Shown here in pieces: positions 37,499-48,784 of a stretch of 64,000 nucleotides of DNA. The notes beneath the pieces were generated by a model that had not been told where the DNA came from, did no database searches, and worked only from the letters and a program-made list of their open reading frames with translations. This DNA is from Onchocerca volvulus. Lineage: Eukaryota; Nematoda; Chromadorea; Rhabditida; Onchocercidae. The translations under genes were made by a program, and so were the position numbers. Position 1 is the stretch's first letter, and each line of letters starts with the position of its first letter. The stretch is taken from positions 1 through 64,000 of the forward strand of contig HG738141.1 in NCBI GenBank assembly GCA_000499405.2. The letters are read 5' to 3'.

Positions 37499-37615
37499 TC
37501 AATTTCTTCGTTTACAATACTTCTTCAAATTTTTAGCTCCACCATTATCTAATCCTCGAAAACCAGACTCATCAATTATTTTCCATGCTTGATGGTCTTT
37601 TGGGTTTTTAAACAT
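37499..37615 (-). CDS. 38-codon open frame with coding-like composition, unrecognised
   Basis: The minus-strand frame from an ATG at 37615 reads MFKNPKDHQAWKIIDESGFR, continues with GLDNGGAKNLKKYC and ends KRRN before a TGA at 37499. Its hydrophilic, balanced composition is unlike the Phe/Ile/Asn/Lys translations around it. It could be a stray exon, a fragment of a decayed gene or a small peptide. I see no clear acceptor upstream and no family match. Confidence 0.18.
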   Translation of the reverse strand: MFKNPKDHQAWKIIDESGFRGLDNGGAKNLKKYCKRRN

Positions 37616-39860
37616 GCATAAATTATTATTCATTGTTGTTGTTGGTTTGTTTTTTTTTTTTTTTTAAATTTATTGAAATATTGGAATGAGAATTTATTTT
37701 TAACTCTTTGTATCTATTTTAGAGTAAATTTATGCATTCGTTACTTGTTAGTTCGAAAATTGAATTAATTTCTACGAATAAATGAAAAGCCAATTTCCTA
37801 GTTTAGTTTTGTTTTGCATTTGGCGAAATTTATCTCATTTTCGAGCAAAAATTTGAGAAAATAATGTTTTCTTCGTTTTTTTCTTTTTTTTTAAAATATA
37901 TTTTATGATCTATTTCTCAGCTATTAAGAACATTTAAAATATAAGATGAAATGAATGTTCCAAAATTACAATAACTTCCAATATTCAAGACATAAAATTT
38001 TATGACTGCCGCATTTTTATAGAAACCAATCAATATTTGCATCTTTTAACATTACAATCTCTTGATCTTTCGAAGATATATTTAAAAAAAGAATTTTTTT
38101 TTTTTTTTTGTATATTATATGATTGTTATCATAATAATAATATTCGTGTATAATTTTCTAATTAATTTTTCGTTACAAATTAACCTATAATTAAGCTATA
38201 AAAATTGGCATAAAAATGCTATAAAACTTGAGCTATAAAAGCGAGAAATGCCTTTATTTCTTAATTTCATAATAATAATGTAATTGTGAATCAATTTTTA
38301 TTTTTCAATGAAATTAAGTAAACAAACTTTTTTTGAGAATAAAAATTTTTTTTTTATAAATTTTCGAATTTTTTAAATTTGAAAATTCATTCCTTTTTTT
38401 TTTTTGATGCAAAATGAAAAATTTTTCATTTACTTTATTTTATAAAATTTGATAGTAATATTATTTGTCCAGATGTTTTGTCGCATTTAATTCACATAAA
38501 TTCAATTTTTTCTATCATTCATTCATTTATTTGCTTGATGTAATTTTTTTCGAAGTTAAAATTAAATTTTCACTTTTTTTTTTCCTTTTTTTCATTCCGT
38601 AAAGAAAAAAAAAAGTGAAAAACAAAAGAATTTTCTTCAAAATTGTTGATTAATTATTTTGAAGCTTTTAAAGTTTTTTTTTTTTGCAACGATTTTGATT
38701 GTAACATTTGTTTTTAGCAAAATATTTTGGTATATTTCGGTACTTATAATATTATTTTTTATTTATTTACTTTTTTTTTGTAAATATATCAAAATTAATT
38801 TCATTCTTTGCCAATTATTTATTTTGTGCAATTTTTTCTTGCCATAAATTGTTAATTGTTTTTCAAATTTTCCAAAATTAAAATAAAAAAGGCGAAAAAA
38901 AAACGACGGAAAGACAAAAGGAAAAAAAATAAAACAGAAAAAAAGTAACTTTAATTTTTCTTTCCTTCTTTTTTGGGCCAAGTAATTTTTGTGCAAAAAT
39001 TTGGCTACAAGGATATTCGAATATTTTTCATATAATTTTCTTGTCTTTTTTTTTTGTTTTCATATATTTTTCGGTTTTTCTATATTTTTCTTTTTCATAT
39101 TTCATCTATAATTTTCATTTTTTTTTGCAATGTTTTTTATTTTTTCTATGTTTTTTTTCTAAGTTTTTTATTTTTTTTCTAGGTTTTTTATTTTTTTATA
39201 ATATTTATTTTTTTTTTTTATATTTTTTATTTTTGCTACTCTTTTTTTTTATAGTTTTTTCATTTTCTGCATTTTCCTTTTCTCCTTTTTTTTTTCTTTT
39301 TTTTTTTTTTCATTTAATTCTTTTCCTAATTTTGCTAACAACACTAAATAGGCATATGTCCGTGTCCTAAAATTTAATCAACCTGAAAAAATTTTATCGA
39401 CTTGTCCTTTTGCAATTCAAATGATTTCATTAGGCCAAAAATGTCGTAGCGAATGGAATTTTTTTTTTTTTTAGCCAATAAATTAGAAATGAATAGTTTG
39501 ACATTATTGACTTTCAATTTAATGTATTTGGCAAATTTTTTAAAGCCTAAAATTAGAATAAAATTAATTTACAGTTTTGTTTTTTTTGACGATTTTTTTC
39601 TTTTTTTTTTTTTTTGTTTTTCTTGAAGACTTTTTCTATTTATTTGATGTTTTAATTTGTTTTTTTTTCATTTTTTTTTTTTTGAAATTAATTTTTTTTT
39701 TTTTTTTTTGAAAAATCGGAATTTTTTGGATTGCGGTAAAAAAAAATTTAGCATTTTTTTTTTTTTTTTTTACATTAATTGGTTTTAATTATTTCATAGC
39801 ATTGATGGTTATTATATTTTTCATTTACTGGAAAGAAAATTTTATTGGTTAGATTTTTAC

Positions 39861-39874
39861 CCGCGATATCGCGG
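39861..39874. other. 14-base GC-rich palindrome CCGCGATATCGCGG
   Basis: A perfect palindrome of high GC content in a very AT-rich neighbourhood, followed after nine bases by ATATAAAAGG, which resembles a TATA box. No gene follows on the plus strand. Confidence 0.7.
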
Positions 39875-40385
39875 TGTCTGAGATATAAAAGGATTTTTTT
39901 GCTACCATTATTATCTATTATCATTATTTATTATGATAACAGCAAAAAAAAATGTCATCAATCATCAGTTGCTATCAGTTATTATCATTATTTGTTCTAA
40001 TTAAAGGTTACAAAATTATTCTTCTAATTTTGATAAGAACGGAAAATTCGCTTATTTAATGATGAAATTAGTGATATGATAAGATGTGATATATGATACG
40101 GTTAAAATATATATATATGATAAGGATGCAATGATATGATAAAATATTGCGTGAAAAATATGCTAAAATATGATAAAATTAAGATAATATGATACAAAAT
40201 TTACAAAGATATGATAAAAATGAAAATGATATGAAAGATAAGATAAATGATATGGCAAAAATTATTTTCCTAATTTTATCTTTTTTAAGATTTCATCTTT
40301 ATTTTGATCCCTTAAATCCTCTTAGTCCAAACGTTATTTTTTTATTTCCTGAAAACGATAACTAAATTTTCTTAGACGTAAGAAT

Positions 40386-40425
40386 ACCTTTGACCTTTGA
40401 TAATAGAAATACCTTTGACCTTTGA
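40386..40425 (-). promoter_or_regulatory. Two near-DR1 nuclear receptor sites in tandem
   Basis: ACCTTTGACCTTTGA occurs at 40386-40400 and 40411-40425; the minus strand reads TCAAAGGTCAAAGGT, that is AGGTCA, one A, then AGGT. A third half-site in opposite orientation, TCAAAGGTCA, lies at 40504-40513. The motif is seen; receptor binding is inference. It is about 2.1 kb upstream of the CARD gene. Confidence 0.3.
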
Positions 40426-41494
40426 TAATCAATGAAATTTTTGCAGATTTATTGAAAATTTTGAAAAAATTTTTTTTTCATTTTCAACGAAATAAGCTCA
40501 TCATCAAAGGTCAAAATATATTTTGTTTTTTAAATTTAAAATTTATTCTTTCATAATATAATTTTCAAATGAAAATATCACAAAAAAAATTTTTTTTTTT
40601 TAATCATTTATTTTTATTCTCGCAAAATTTTATTTACTTTATCATTAACTTGTTTTTTGCAAATTTTGCAAATATATAATTCAAAAATTTTTTAATTCTA
40701 AGAAGAAATTTCACTTCCATTTTTTCTATTTTTTTTTTTTTTTTTTTTGAAAAATTTCATTTTTTTCTCCTAAATTTTTCAAAGTTTAAATAAAAATAAA
40801 AATGAAAGAATGTTATCGTATTATTAAGAAAAAAACAAAAACATAAACCATGGATTAATGATAATTCCTTAAATAATCTCTCAAAGATTGTTTCTTTTCC
40901 TTTTAAAGCAAAATTTTTGTTTTTAAATATCAATTTGATTTTGATGAATTTTGCAAATTTGTTTGCTTATTTATTTCATTTCTAACTTAAAAAAATATTC
41001 ATTTTATTTTTATTACAAAAAATTTGAAATTTAAAATAAGAGAAAGAAAAAAAGATTTTTTTAACAGAAGAATTTGATAGATTTTCGTAGAATTTTTCAA
41101 ATTGCAATATTGTTTTCTCCTTTTATTTTTTTAATTTTTTATTTTTTTATTTTTTATTTTTTAAATTTCTTTGTTCATTCAATTAGCTTTTTTTGTGTAT
41201 TTCAATTTTTTTTTTTGAAATTCGAAGACAAATTTTGTATATTCCATGTAGAAAATCAAATCAAGATAATCATAGTAAGTAATCATCATTTTCATAACTA
41301 TAAGCATGCAACAAAGATGCGAATTATTATTCATTCACCGTTAAATCATGATAATCATGAAAAATATAATCGCTATTTTTATAACTTTTTATTTATAATA
41401 AATATGCAATTATTACGCTTTCATAGTTGAATCAAAAATGATCATGAAAACTGTAATAATCATAAATGTGTTTTTTTATAACTATACGCTTTTA

Positions 41495-41577
41495 TGAGAT
41501 ATGCGACTTGCGAGATGTCTGAGATATGCGACTCATAATTACTTTTGAAATATGCGACTCATAATAGTAATGATTAG
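41495..41577. repeat. Short tandem ATATGCGACTCATAAT units
   Basis: GATATGCGACT appears three times within 70 bases, the last two followed by CATAATTACTT/CATAATAGTAA. Confidence 0.75.
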
Positions 41578-42170
41578 TGATAACAATCTTATCATGTCTA
41601 ATTTTTTGATAAGTTCAAAATTAATTTATCAAAAAATATTTATCATAATGACGAAATAATATTAAATTATTTTCTTCTTATCGATTAAAATGTCATGTTT
41701 ATTTGATTTTTTGTTTATAAATATATCAAGGAAAAAAAAAGAAGCTATAGTACTAATATTATTTTTCGATATAATTAAAATAAACAATTATAGTTAAGAA
41801 AGAAAAAAGTTTTTTTTTGTGCTTATGATTGAAATGTCAAAAATTTTTTTTTTCATTCAAATTATTAATTAAAATTGAATATATTGGTATTCAATAACAG
41901 TAATAATAATAATAATAATGATCTTGCGATAAATAATATTAGTAATTTAAGTAATTTTTTATCATTGATAGTAAGACTTTTATTGATTTTCAATAATAGC
42001 GATAAATAATAACGATTTTATCACATCCAGTTTTTGGAAAAATATTGTTAAGCTTATCTATTGATATTTAATAGTAATGATAGTGATAACGATCTTATCA
42101 TATCTAATTTTTTAATATTATTGTTTGGCAAAGATTGTTTATTGATATTTAATAATTGTGATAACGATAA
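41575..42170. repeat. Scattered copies of a GTGATAACGATCTTATCAT block
   Basis: Related blocks of about 40 bases near 41575, 41993, 42075 and 42150 share a GATAAC-ATCTTATCA-TCTAATTTTT order. They lie directly upstream of the CARD gene. Confidence 0.5.
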
Positions 42171-42512
42171 TATTTAAATTAAAATTTTCGATATATTAAT
42201 ATCACGATTATGATTTCTTTTTAATGTATTTTTATTTTTTATTTTTTTGTTAACATGATTAATATTTTTTCTAATAAAAAAAAGAAAAGATGGGATTGCG
42301 AAAAATCATTTCATTGTGTAATCAATTGTAAAAGAAATATGAATTATCGATTGATTTAAGTTAATTAGAAATTTGTTAATTCGAAATTAGAAATTTCGTT
42401 TGCTTTACATTTCATTTCGATGCGAATAATAACTTAAAAATTAATTTCGATTCAATTCAAATTTATTTCGAAATTATTTTTGAAATTATGAAATTTTTAT
42501 CATAATAATTTT

Positions 42513-42514
42513 AG
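42513..42514 (+). promoter_or_regulatory. Possible trans-splice acceptor of the CARD gene
   Basis: AATAATTTTAG ends six bases before the ATG at 42521. A polypyrimidine-AG just before the start codon is typical of nematode spliced-leader acceptor sites; it could also be an ordinary acceptor of a 5-prime UTR intron. Confidence 0.4.
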
Positions 42515-42520
42515 ATAATA

Positions 42521-43858
42521 ATGTCCACTGATTCTCAAACATTATCATATTCACGTCCATTAGCTGATATTCGTATTGAACACGGTTATCATTTGGATCA
42601 ATTAAGATCAAAATTAACTGGTCTTGATATGCGTGATCTGGTTCCGCAATTAGTCGCAAGACAGGTGTTGCGATCGCAAGAAATGAACGCAGTTTATTCA
42701 GAGGTATTTTTATTAATTAAAAATTTTAAAATATTTCTAATAAATTCATCTTTGATAAATTATTGAAATATTTGACAAATTGATTTATTATGTTAATGAT
42801 TTCATTTAAATTTTTGCAAATTAAACTATTGCAATTTAATAAAAAAATTAATTTGGAAGAATAAATAGCATTCTTTTCAAATCAAATTATAAAATTGCTA
42901 ATTAATTGTCGTCGGGAAAGTAATACCTATCAGTTAATTGATATATGATTATCAGTTAATCAATATTGTTAATTAATTTTCATCAAAAAATCATTTCTTA
43001 TTCATTATTTCATTTTTGATAACCTCGAATTAAATTTATATTTGAGGATAATGTTCTTCTTTGCAGTTTACTAAAATTGATAAAATGAAATTTAGCATTA
43101 ATTTTGCGTGAAATTTAACAAGGACGATAGAATTTCATCTTTTTTTTTGAAATTCTTGTGAGGAATTTTTAAAATTTTGATTAAATTAGTGAAATTACTC
43201 CTCCTAATTACAATTATATACAATATTTGCGACTTTTATTCATTCTAAAATTTGAAAAATTTCAAAATTAAAATATAATTAAAAATAAGAAGGAAATGAC
43301 TTATCATATTTAAAAACAATGAATAAAATTTCATAAAAATTAATCGAAAATATTTTTTAAAAAAATCAAGAACTAATTAAAATTAATATTTAATAAATCG
43401 AATATAAATTACAGTTTCATCCATTATTCACTTTTTTGGTATAAAAACAGAATTAATTATTGCTAGTAATATTTGCTTCTCCTTTTTTTTTCAGATAAAA
43501 AATTGAAATTGATTTCTTTTTTTTTTTCAAATTTCATTTTACAACGATTAATTAATAATCAATTACTTTTCAGAGGAAAATATTACTTTAAAAAAAAAAT
43601 CAATTTTATTTAATTTGTAATGTTTAAATAATGATTTTAATGATTAATTTTAATTTTTTATATTTTCTACTAATTATTATCAATTTTGTATGAATTTAGG
43701 AAAAGCAAGAAGATCAAGTTGATAAGTTAATTGAAATACTGAAAACGAAAAATCATTGGCTTGGCCCACTGATCGATGCATTGATAAGAAATGGACAAGC
43801 AACATTGGCCAAAGAATTATTGGCCACAAGCAGTACAAAATTCAAAAAATTCGCATAA
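42521..43858 (+). CDS. CARD-only protein, 113 aa
   Basis: Two exons, 42521-42703 and 43700-43858, are joined by a phase-0 GT-AG intron of 996 bases. The protein is almost entirely one death-fold caspase-recruitment domain: helices around LDQLRSKL (26-32), MRDLVPQLVARQVLRSQEMN (37-56), DQVDKLIEILKTK (66-78) and LGPLIDALIRNGQATLAKEL (82-101), followed by a basic tail KFKKFA. CARDs form homotypic contacts in apoptotic and inflammatory complexes; in nematodes these include CED-3 and CED-4. The LGPLID motif near helix 5 also occurs in the CED-4 CARD as I remember it. No NB-ARC or caspase domain follows: the frame closes with TAA, and an AATAAA lies about 80 bases downstream. It is therefore probably a stand-alone adaptor or decoy. 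The single-exon frame at 42521-42766 is exon 1 read on into the intron. Confidence 0.86.
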
Positions 43859-44979
43859 TTTTCTAAATTTTCCAACCTTTTTCTTTTGCTCTAAATTTTA
43901 TTTTAAATTAGTAAATAATACGGTAAGCTATTACTAATAATAAAGATAATTAAAATATTATATCGAAAATTTAAAAAAAAACAAAAAAAATATTGATTTG
44001 TTGTAAGGAAAAACAAATTTTCATAAAAAATAACAAATTCATTTCGATTTCATTTTTTTATTTTTTTAAAAATATATTTTTGATTTTTTTTTTTTATAAA
44101 ATCGATATGTTTGAAAAAATCATTTCTTCTTTTCTTTTTAAGTATTTTAATTAATCCAATTAATTCTATGATTAATTGTAATCGAAAACTAAAAAAAAAA
44201 AACAAAAAAGGCAAGGACTGTGCAAAGAAAATGACAAATATTCTTATATATTTATGATAAATTAAAAAAAAAAATTTGCCCTTTTTAAGAACTTTTTTGA
44301 TAAATTTGTTTCGCACATTTGAAAGTTTTTTTTTTTTTTTTTTAAATAAATGTGACATATTCAACAAACCATTAATATTTAAATATGACATCTGTAAAGT
44401 TTGTCAATTTTTTCCGCCTTTTTTTTTTTCAAATAAATTTTCAATGAATTTTAATCAAAAAAAAAAAATTGTTTGATTATCAAGTGTGATTTTTAAAACA
44501 AATTTTTTCCTTTTCTTCTTCATATGGCCATTTTTTACATGCTATTATACACATATTGATTGATTCAAATATAATTAATAAATTGATTAATAAATTTATT
44601 GAGTAAATTATTGACAAATGTATTATTTTCGTTATTTTTCGCGTATTACTAGAAGAATTTTTACATACTTGAAACTATTTTCATATATTTAATTTACGAA
44701 ATAAAAAATAATTAATTAATTTCTGATTTCACGAAAAAAATGCAAAATTTTATGACGAGATATTTTGGAATAATATTCTCAAAATATTAAAACAAATATT
44801 AGCTTTTGCTAAAAATACTGTTAAATTAAATCATTAAATTATTATCAAATTTGTTATGGTCGAAATCTAATTTAAATTAGCATTAAATGGTTGATATTTG
44901 TTACGGAACTTCAAAAATTTCGAATGCAATTTAATTTTTTCTGATGAATCAATCCACGTTAATCAGTTGTAAAATCGAC

Positions 44980-45160
44980 GTGAATCAAATTGAGCGTGAC
45001 GTGACGTATTTTAATGTAGCTATAAAATTGGCGTGAAAATTTAAGATATAGTTACAAAAAGGGGTGATCACAATTTAAGATAGTTCTAAAACTGATGTAA
45101 CATTTCAATATGTAGCAATGAAATTGATGTGACAATTCAAGGTGACAATTTAACTTCACT
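44980..45160. repeat. Degenerate tandem repeat, unit about 31-37 bases
   Basis: About four diverged copies of a GTGA-AATTTAAGATA-TAG-TA-AAA block, for example GGCGTGAAAATTTAAGATAT and GATGTAACATTTCAATATGT. Confidence 0.55.
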
Positions 45161-45544
45161 AATCTTGTTCTTCTTCCACTTTATTCCTGTGATACAGGTA
45201 AATATAATTGAGAATTAATAAAAATGAAATTTCATTTTCAAGTACTGTTTAAGTGATCCATACATTGCTACAAATCAATATGATTTAGAATAATTTAAAA
45301 AAAAAAAAAAAAAAAAAACAAAATCATTAGCTGTTTTAAAATTTTGAATAGCACTGATAAAAATGTCTAAAGAAATTCTGTAAGAAAGCTAGAATATTAT
45401 CTCTTAGATTAAATGAAAAAAAATATTTTGATAAACGATAATTTTTATCAATTTCCTAATGAAAAATTATGTCCCACCAAAAAAAATATTTATCTGCCAT
45501 TGCTAAATTGCTTAATTGTTATTACATCTATTTTGAAAATTTAG

Positions 45545-45935
45545 CACATCTTCGGATTTCATTATAATATTACATGCGTGGAATTTGCAACAAAAATACG
45601 AATATAAAAATTCGTACCAAAAATGCAATTATGAAATTCGCAACAAGAATGCTGGTAAAAAAAATCGCAATGAGAATACATACATGGAAATCAGAACACG
45701 AATCAAGTATAAAATTCGCAGTGAGAGTAAATGTATGAAAACTGTAATGTGTAAAATTATGTGAAATTTATTACATGCGTAAAATTCGTAACAAGTGTGC
45801 AATTATGAAATTCGCAACAATTAATATGTAAATGAAAATCGTACAACAAAAATGCGATTATAAAATTCGCAAATGAACAATGTCTGAGTGAAAATTGCAA
45901 CGATGAATACATGAAATTTGTAATAACAGCATCTA
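45545..45935. repeat. Degenerate repeats with ATGAAATTCGCAACAA core
   Basis: Variants of TATGAAATTCGCAACAAGAA recur about ten times with irregular spacing of roughly 25-40 bases. Confidence 0.65.
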
Positions 45936-46180
45936 ATATTTATTGTGGTGCTTCGATTCAAATACTTATTTAACAATAATTATAATGCAAATGCTAATAA
46001 TATATTGATTTCTTAAATTTTTGATTTTCGAAATTCAATTGTGATTAGTTGTTCCTTTTAATGTTATAAGAATGATCAAAGGAATTGGATGGAAACAAGC
46101 ATTATGATCTTTTGTGACATAGTGTAATTTTTTTTTAAAAAATCAATAAATTTTGTTAAATTATAAATTTAAAAAAAAGC

Positions 46181-46305
46181 CGCAACAATTAATAATGTAA
46201 ATGAAAATCGTATATTAAAAATGCGACTATAAAATTCGCAAATGAATAATAGTTGAGGGAAAATCGCAACGATGCATACGTGAAATTTGTAATAACAACA
46301 TCTAG
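46181..46305. repeat. Second copy of the 45813-45934 segment
   Basis: The 125-base segment aligns throughout to 45813-45934: CGCAACAATTAAT, GTAAATGAAAATCGTA, AAAATGCGA-TATAAAATTCGC, ATCGCAACGATG and GAAATTTGTAATAACA appear in the same order. The copies are 368 bases apart and only mildly diverged. Confidence 0.88.
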
Positions 46306-47631
46306 TAAAAAAAAAAAAAAAAGTGTTATGGTTTCGAAATTTCTGCAGAATCTATTCTTCGACTAATTAAAATTCCAATTGTTACGATTTGATTAGAAAT
46401 ATTAACAATTCAAGTAATAATTATGAATTCGATTATGTAAATATAATTTTTCAACAAAATTTTGCAACGTTCAGTTACTGAAATGAATAAATCGTATGAT
46501 TAATATTTCCACTTCACTTAATTAATTATTTTGCGACAGCGAATGATTTTACTATGAATAAAAGAGTCGATCATAAATTATGATACATTCAATTTATCGT
46601 CATTTTTTTCTCAAAATTTGAAATTTACTGGCTATTAGTAAATCTCTTTTTTTTTCTAGTTAAAAAGTTGAAGGTCAAAGTTACAAAAAGTTTTATTTAA
46701 AAGTTGAATAACATTCCTTGCATTTTCCTTTTTTAAATAAGATATTTCCACTTTATTCGTTAGAAAAAATTAAAATTAAAAATGAAATTGATAGCTGAAA
46801 TGAACTTGAATTAACGAGCTATAGAATACTGCTAAAAATTTTCGATTATAATTCTTCCAAAACAAATTAATTTGATTTTTGATAAATTTTCTAAAACTTT
46901 TTGGTGCATTTAAATTTATTTCAAATTGCACGTTTTTTTTCCTCACTTTATTTTTCAGAAAATGATTTACATAAAGAAATATGAAATTCGCAACGAAATT
47001 GCGAAATTTCTTTGGATTCGTTCGCAAAATAAAACAAAAAAAAAGTAGAAAAAACAAAAAAATGAAAAAAGAAGGAAACTTTGAGAAAAAAACTAAGCAA
47101 ATTGACAATTATAAATTTTGATAATCTTATTTTAGATATTTTGTTTTCATTTTGTAACAAAAGAAATATTTATCAGACCTAAGTATTCTTTAAATGTTAC
47201 AAATTGATATTTATTTTAATTGATAGAATTATGATTAAAAATGAAATTTTTAATTTCAATTTTTTAGATGATCTAATTTTGTTAGAGATACGAATATGAG
47301 AATTATTATTCAAAATAAAACTTTTTTAAATTTCAATTTTTAAATTATCTGATCTTGTAAGATACATCAAAACTAGACACATGAATATGAGGGAATCGAA
47401 TATGAGAATTAAATAATCATATTGATTTATTAAGGAGAGAATTGAATAATCGTATTTTTATATTATAAATATTTGGATTAAATCTTATTTGTAATTCATA
47501 AAAATTAATTCTTTTTTTTCTGTTTTGAATTAGAAATTTAAAGTATATCAAATTTTTAAATTTCTGAAACAATCGAAATCAATAAATGAATTTCAAACAT
47601 CGAAATTGAAAACTGAAATCTGTCATTCCAA

Positions 47632-47703
47632 GCCTCATTGGCTCAGGGGCAGAGCGTCTGTCTAGTAAACAGAAGGTCGCTGGTTCGATTCCAGCATGAG
47701 GCA
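47632..47703 (+). tRNA. tRNA-Thr (anticodon AGU)
   Basis: A complete 72-base cloverleaf without intron: acceptor stem GCCTCAT/ATGAGGC with discriminator A, D stem GCTC/GAGC, anticodon stem TCTGT/ACAGA around loop CTAGTAA, and T stem GCTGG/CCAGC with loop TTCGATT. The anticodon AGT (47664-47666) would read ACU and, with A34 modified to inosine, ACC and ACA threonine codons. Internal Pol III promoter boxes A (TGGCTCAGGGG) and B (GGTTCGATTCC) are intact. Confidence 0.97.
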
Positions 47704-47715
47704 GTCCCGTTCATG

Positions 47716-47720
47716 TTTTT
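47716..47720 (+). terminator. Pol III T-run after tRNA-Thr
   Basis: TTTTT starts 12 bases beyond the tRNA 3-prime end, a standard RNA polymerase III termination signal. Confidence 0.8.
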
Positions 47721-47788
47721 GATGGCAAAGGTACAAACTGTTTAATCTAGTAGACGAAAGGTTACTAGTTCAATTTCATCATCAGACA
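47721..47788 (+). pseudogene. Decayed tandem copy of the tRNA-Thr
   Basis: Immediately after the T-run, the sequence can be aligned to the intact tRNA: GTTTAATCTAGTAGACGAAA corresponds to GTCTGTCTAGTAAACAGAA, AGGTTACTAGTTCAATTTCA to AGGTCGCTGGTTCGATTCCA, and CATCAGACA to CATGAGGCA. The CTAGTA anticodon core survives, but box B is changed (AGTTCAATTTC), and the acceptor and anticodon stems no longer pair. A fragment near 47803-47822 (TTTTGATAGCGAAG) may start a third, even more decayed copy. Confidence 0.7.
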
Positions 47789-48699
47789 ATCGGATCAATC
47801 GTTTTGATAGCGAAGCTGATTTGGAGAAAATTGGTATAATGAAATTTCAGTTTTGAGAGAAAAATCGAATTATGAAAATTTCGCACTAATTAATTAATTT
47901 AATTAATAAATATTTCTAAATCGATTTATTCAATTCTACTGATCATATTGATTTTAACATTCAACGAATTTTTATGGCATTTTTCTTTATTTGGCCAATT
48001 AGAATTGTTATTTTTGGATTTTTTACAAATTTGAAATCTTCTGAAAACATCAAAATTTTTTTTCAACCAAAACATTCAAATACTTTGAAATAGATTTTTA
48101 GTTACGTTCATATTTATTATATTTCTTTTTTTTTTTTTCACGTTTGAGAATAGTATAAACGTGCACGATACACGTATGATAACGAAAAATATCAATCGAT
48201 TATTATTTTGAGGATATATTTTGCATTCCTACCGTATATTCTGCGTTTTTTTTTTTTTTTTTTAATTTAAATTTATTAAAATTGAAATATTTGAAATATT
48301 ACTTAGCTTCAGTTAAGTATATTTTACAAAGATCATCGATCATCAGGAAATGTCAACCTTGAATTTGATGACACTGTGATTGTCATGTTAAAAAAAAAAA
48401 AGAAATCCTACTAATTAAGTTTGCTAGAATGTACGATAATTAATCTTCTGGAATATTAAGAAGGTCTAAAATTACATCTATTTTATATTAATTAATGAGC
48501 CAACTTTAATTAGCAAACTTTTTTGATTAATGATTAAATTAAAATTGTCATGAATGTAGCCATTTGTAAGGACCTGCTTGGCATAAAATCAATGGTCAAT
48601 TTTGTTTTTTTTTTTTTTTTTTTTTGTAAAGATGGAATATAATAAGGATAAAATGACATGAGAAAACTAATTTCAAGTTTGGTGATTGCAGCAAAATAA

Positions 48700-48784
48700 A
48701 ACTTGGTCACAGTTTTGTTGAAACTTGGTCGCAACTTTGTTAAGACTTGGTCGCAACTTTGTTAAAACTTGACTGCAACTTTGT
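48700..48784. repeat. Four tandem copies of a 22-base unit
   Basis: The unit is ACTTGGTCGCAACTTTGTTA with small changes in each copy. Confidence 0.9.

Larger units (their letters stand above)
22880..42510. other. Nearly 20 kb gene-poor region
   Basis: No gene is supported in this stretch. It consists of A/T homopolymers, degenerate short repeats and microsatellites; the clearer ones are listed separately. Open frames such as 37095-37439, 39041-39370 and 41074-41430 are Phe/Leu/Ile-rich translations of T tracts. Short exons of an undetected gene cannot be excluded. Confidence 0.45.
43860..47630. other. Intergenic sequence between the CARD gene and the tRNA
   Basis: No gene supported. The region is rich in degenerate tandem repeats, listed separately. 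The 110-codon minus frame at 46776-47108 is Phe/Lys/Asn-rich and without a domain; frames at 44050-44391 and 44276-44476 translate homopolymers. Confidence 0.5.

Noticed and set aside
37036..39370. Hydrophobic frames resembling membrane proteins (37036-37251, 37095-37439, 38659-38847, 39041-39370)
   Set aside because: They are Phe/Leu/Ile runs from T-rich DNA without splice context or conserved residues.
46776..47160. 110- and 70-codon overlapping minus-strand frames
   Set aside because: Phe/Lys/Asn-rich composition follows the base composition; no domain and no splice signals.
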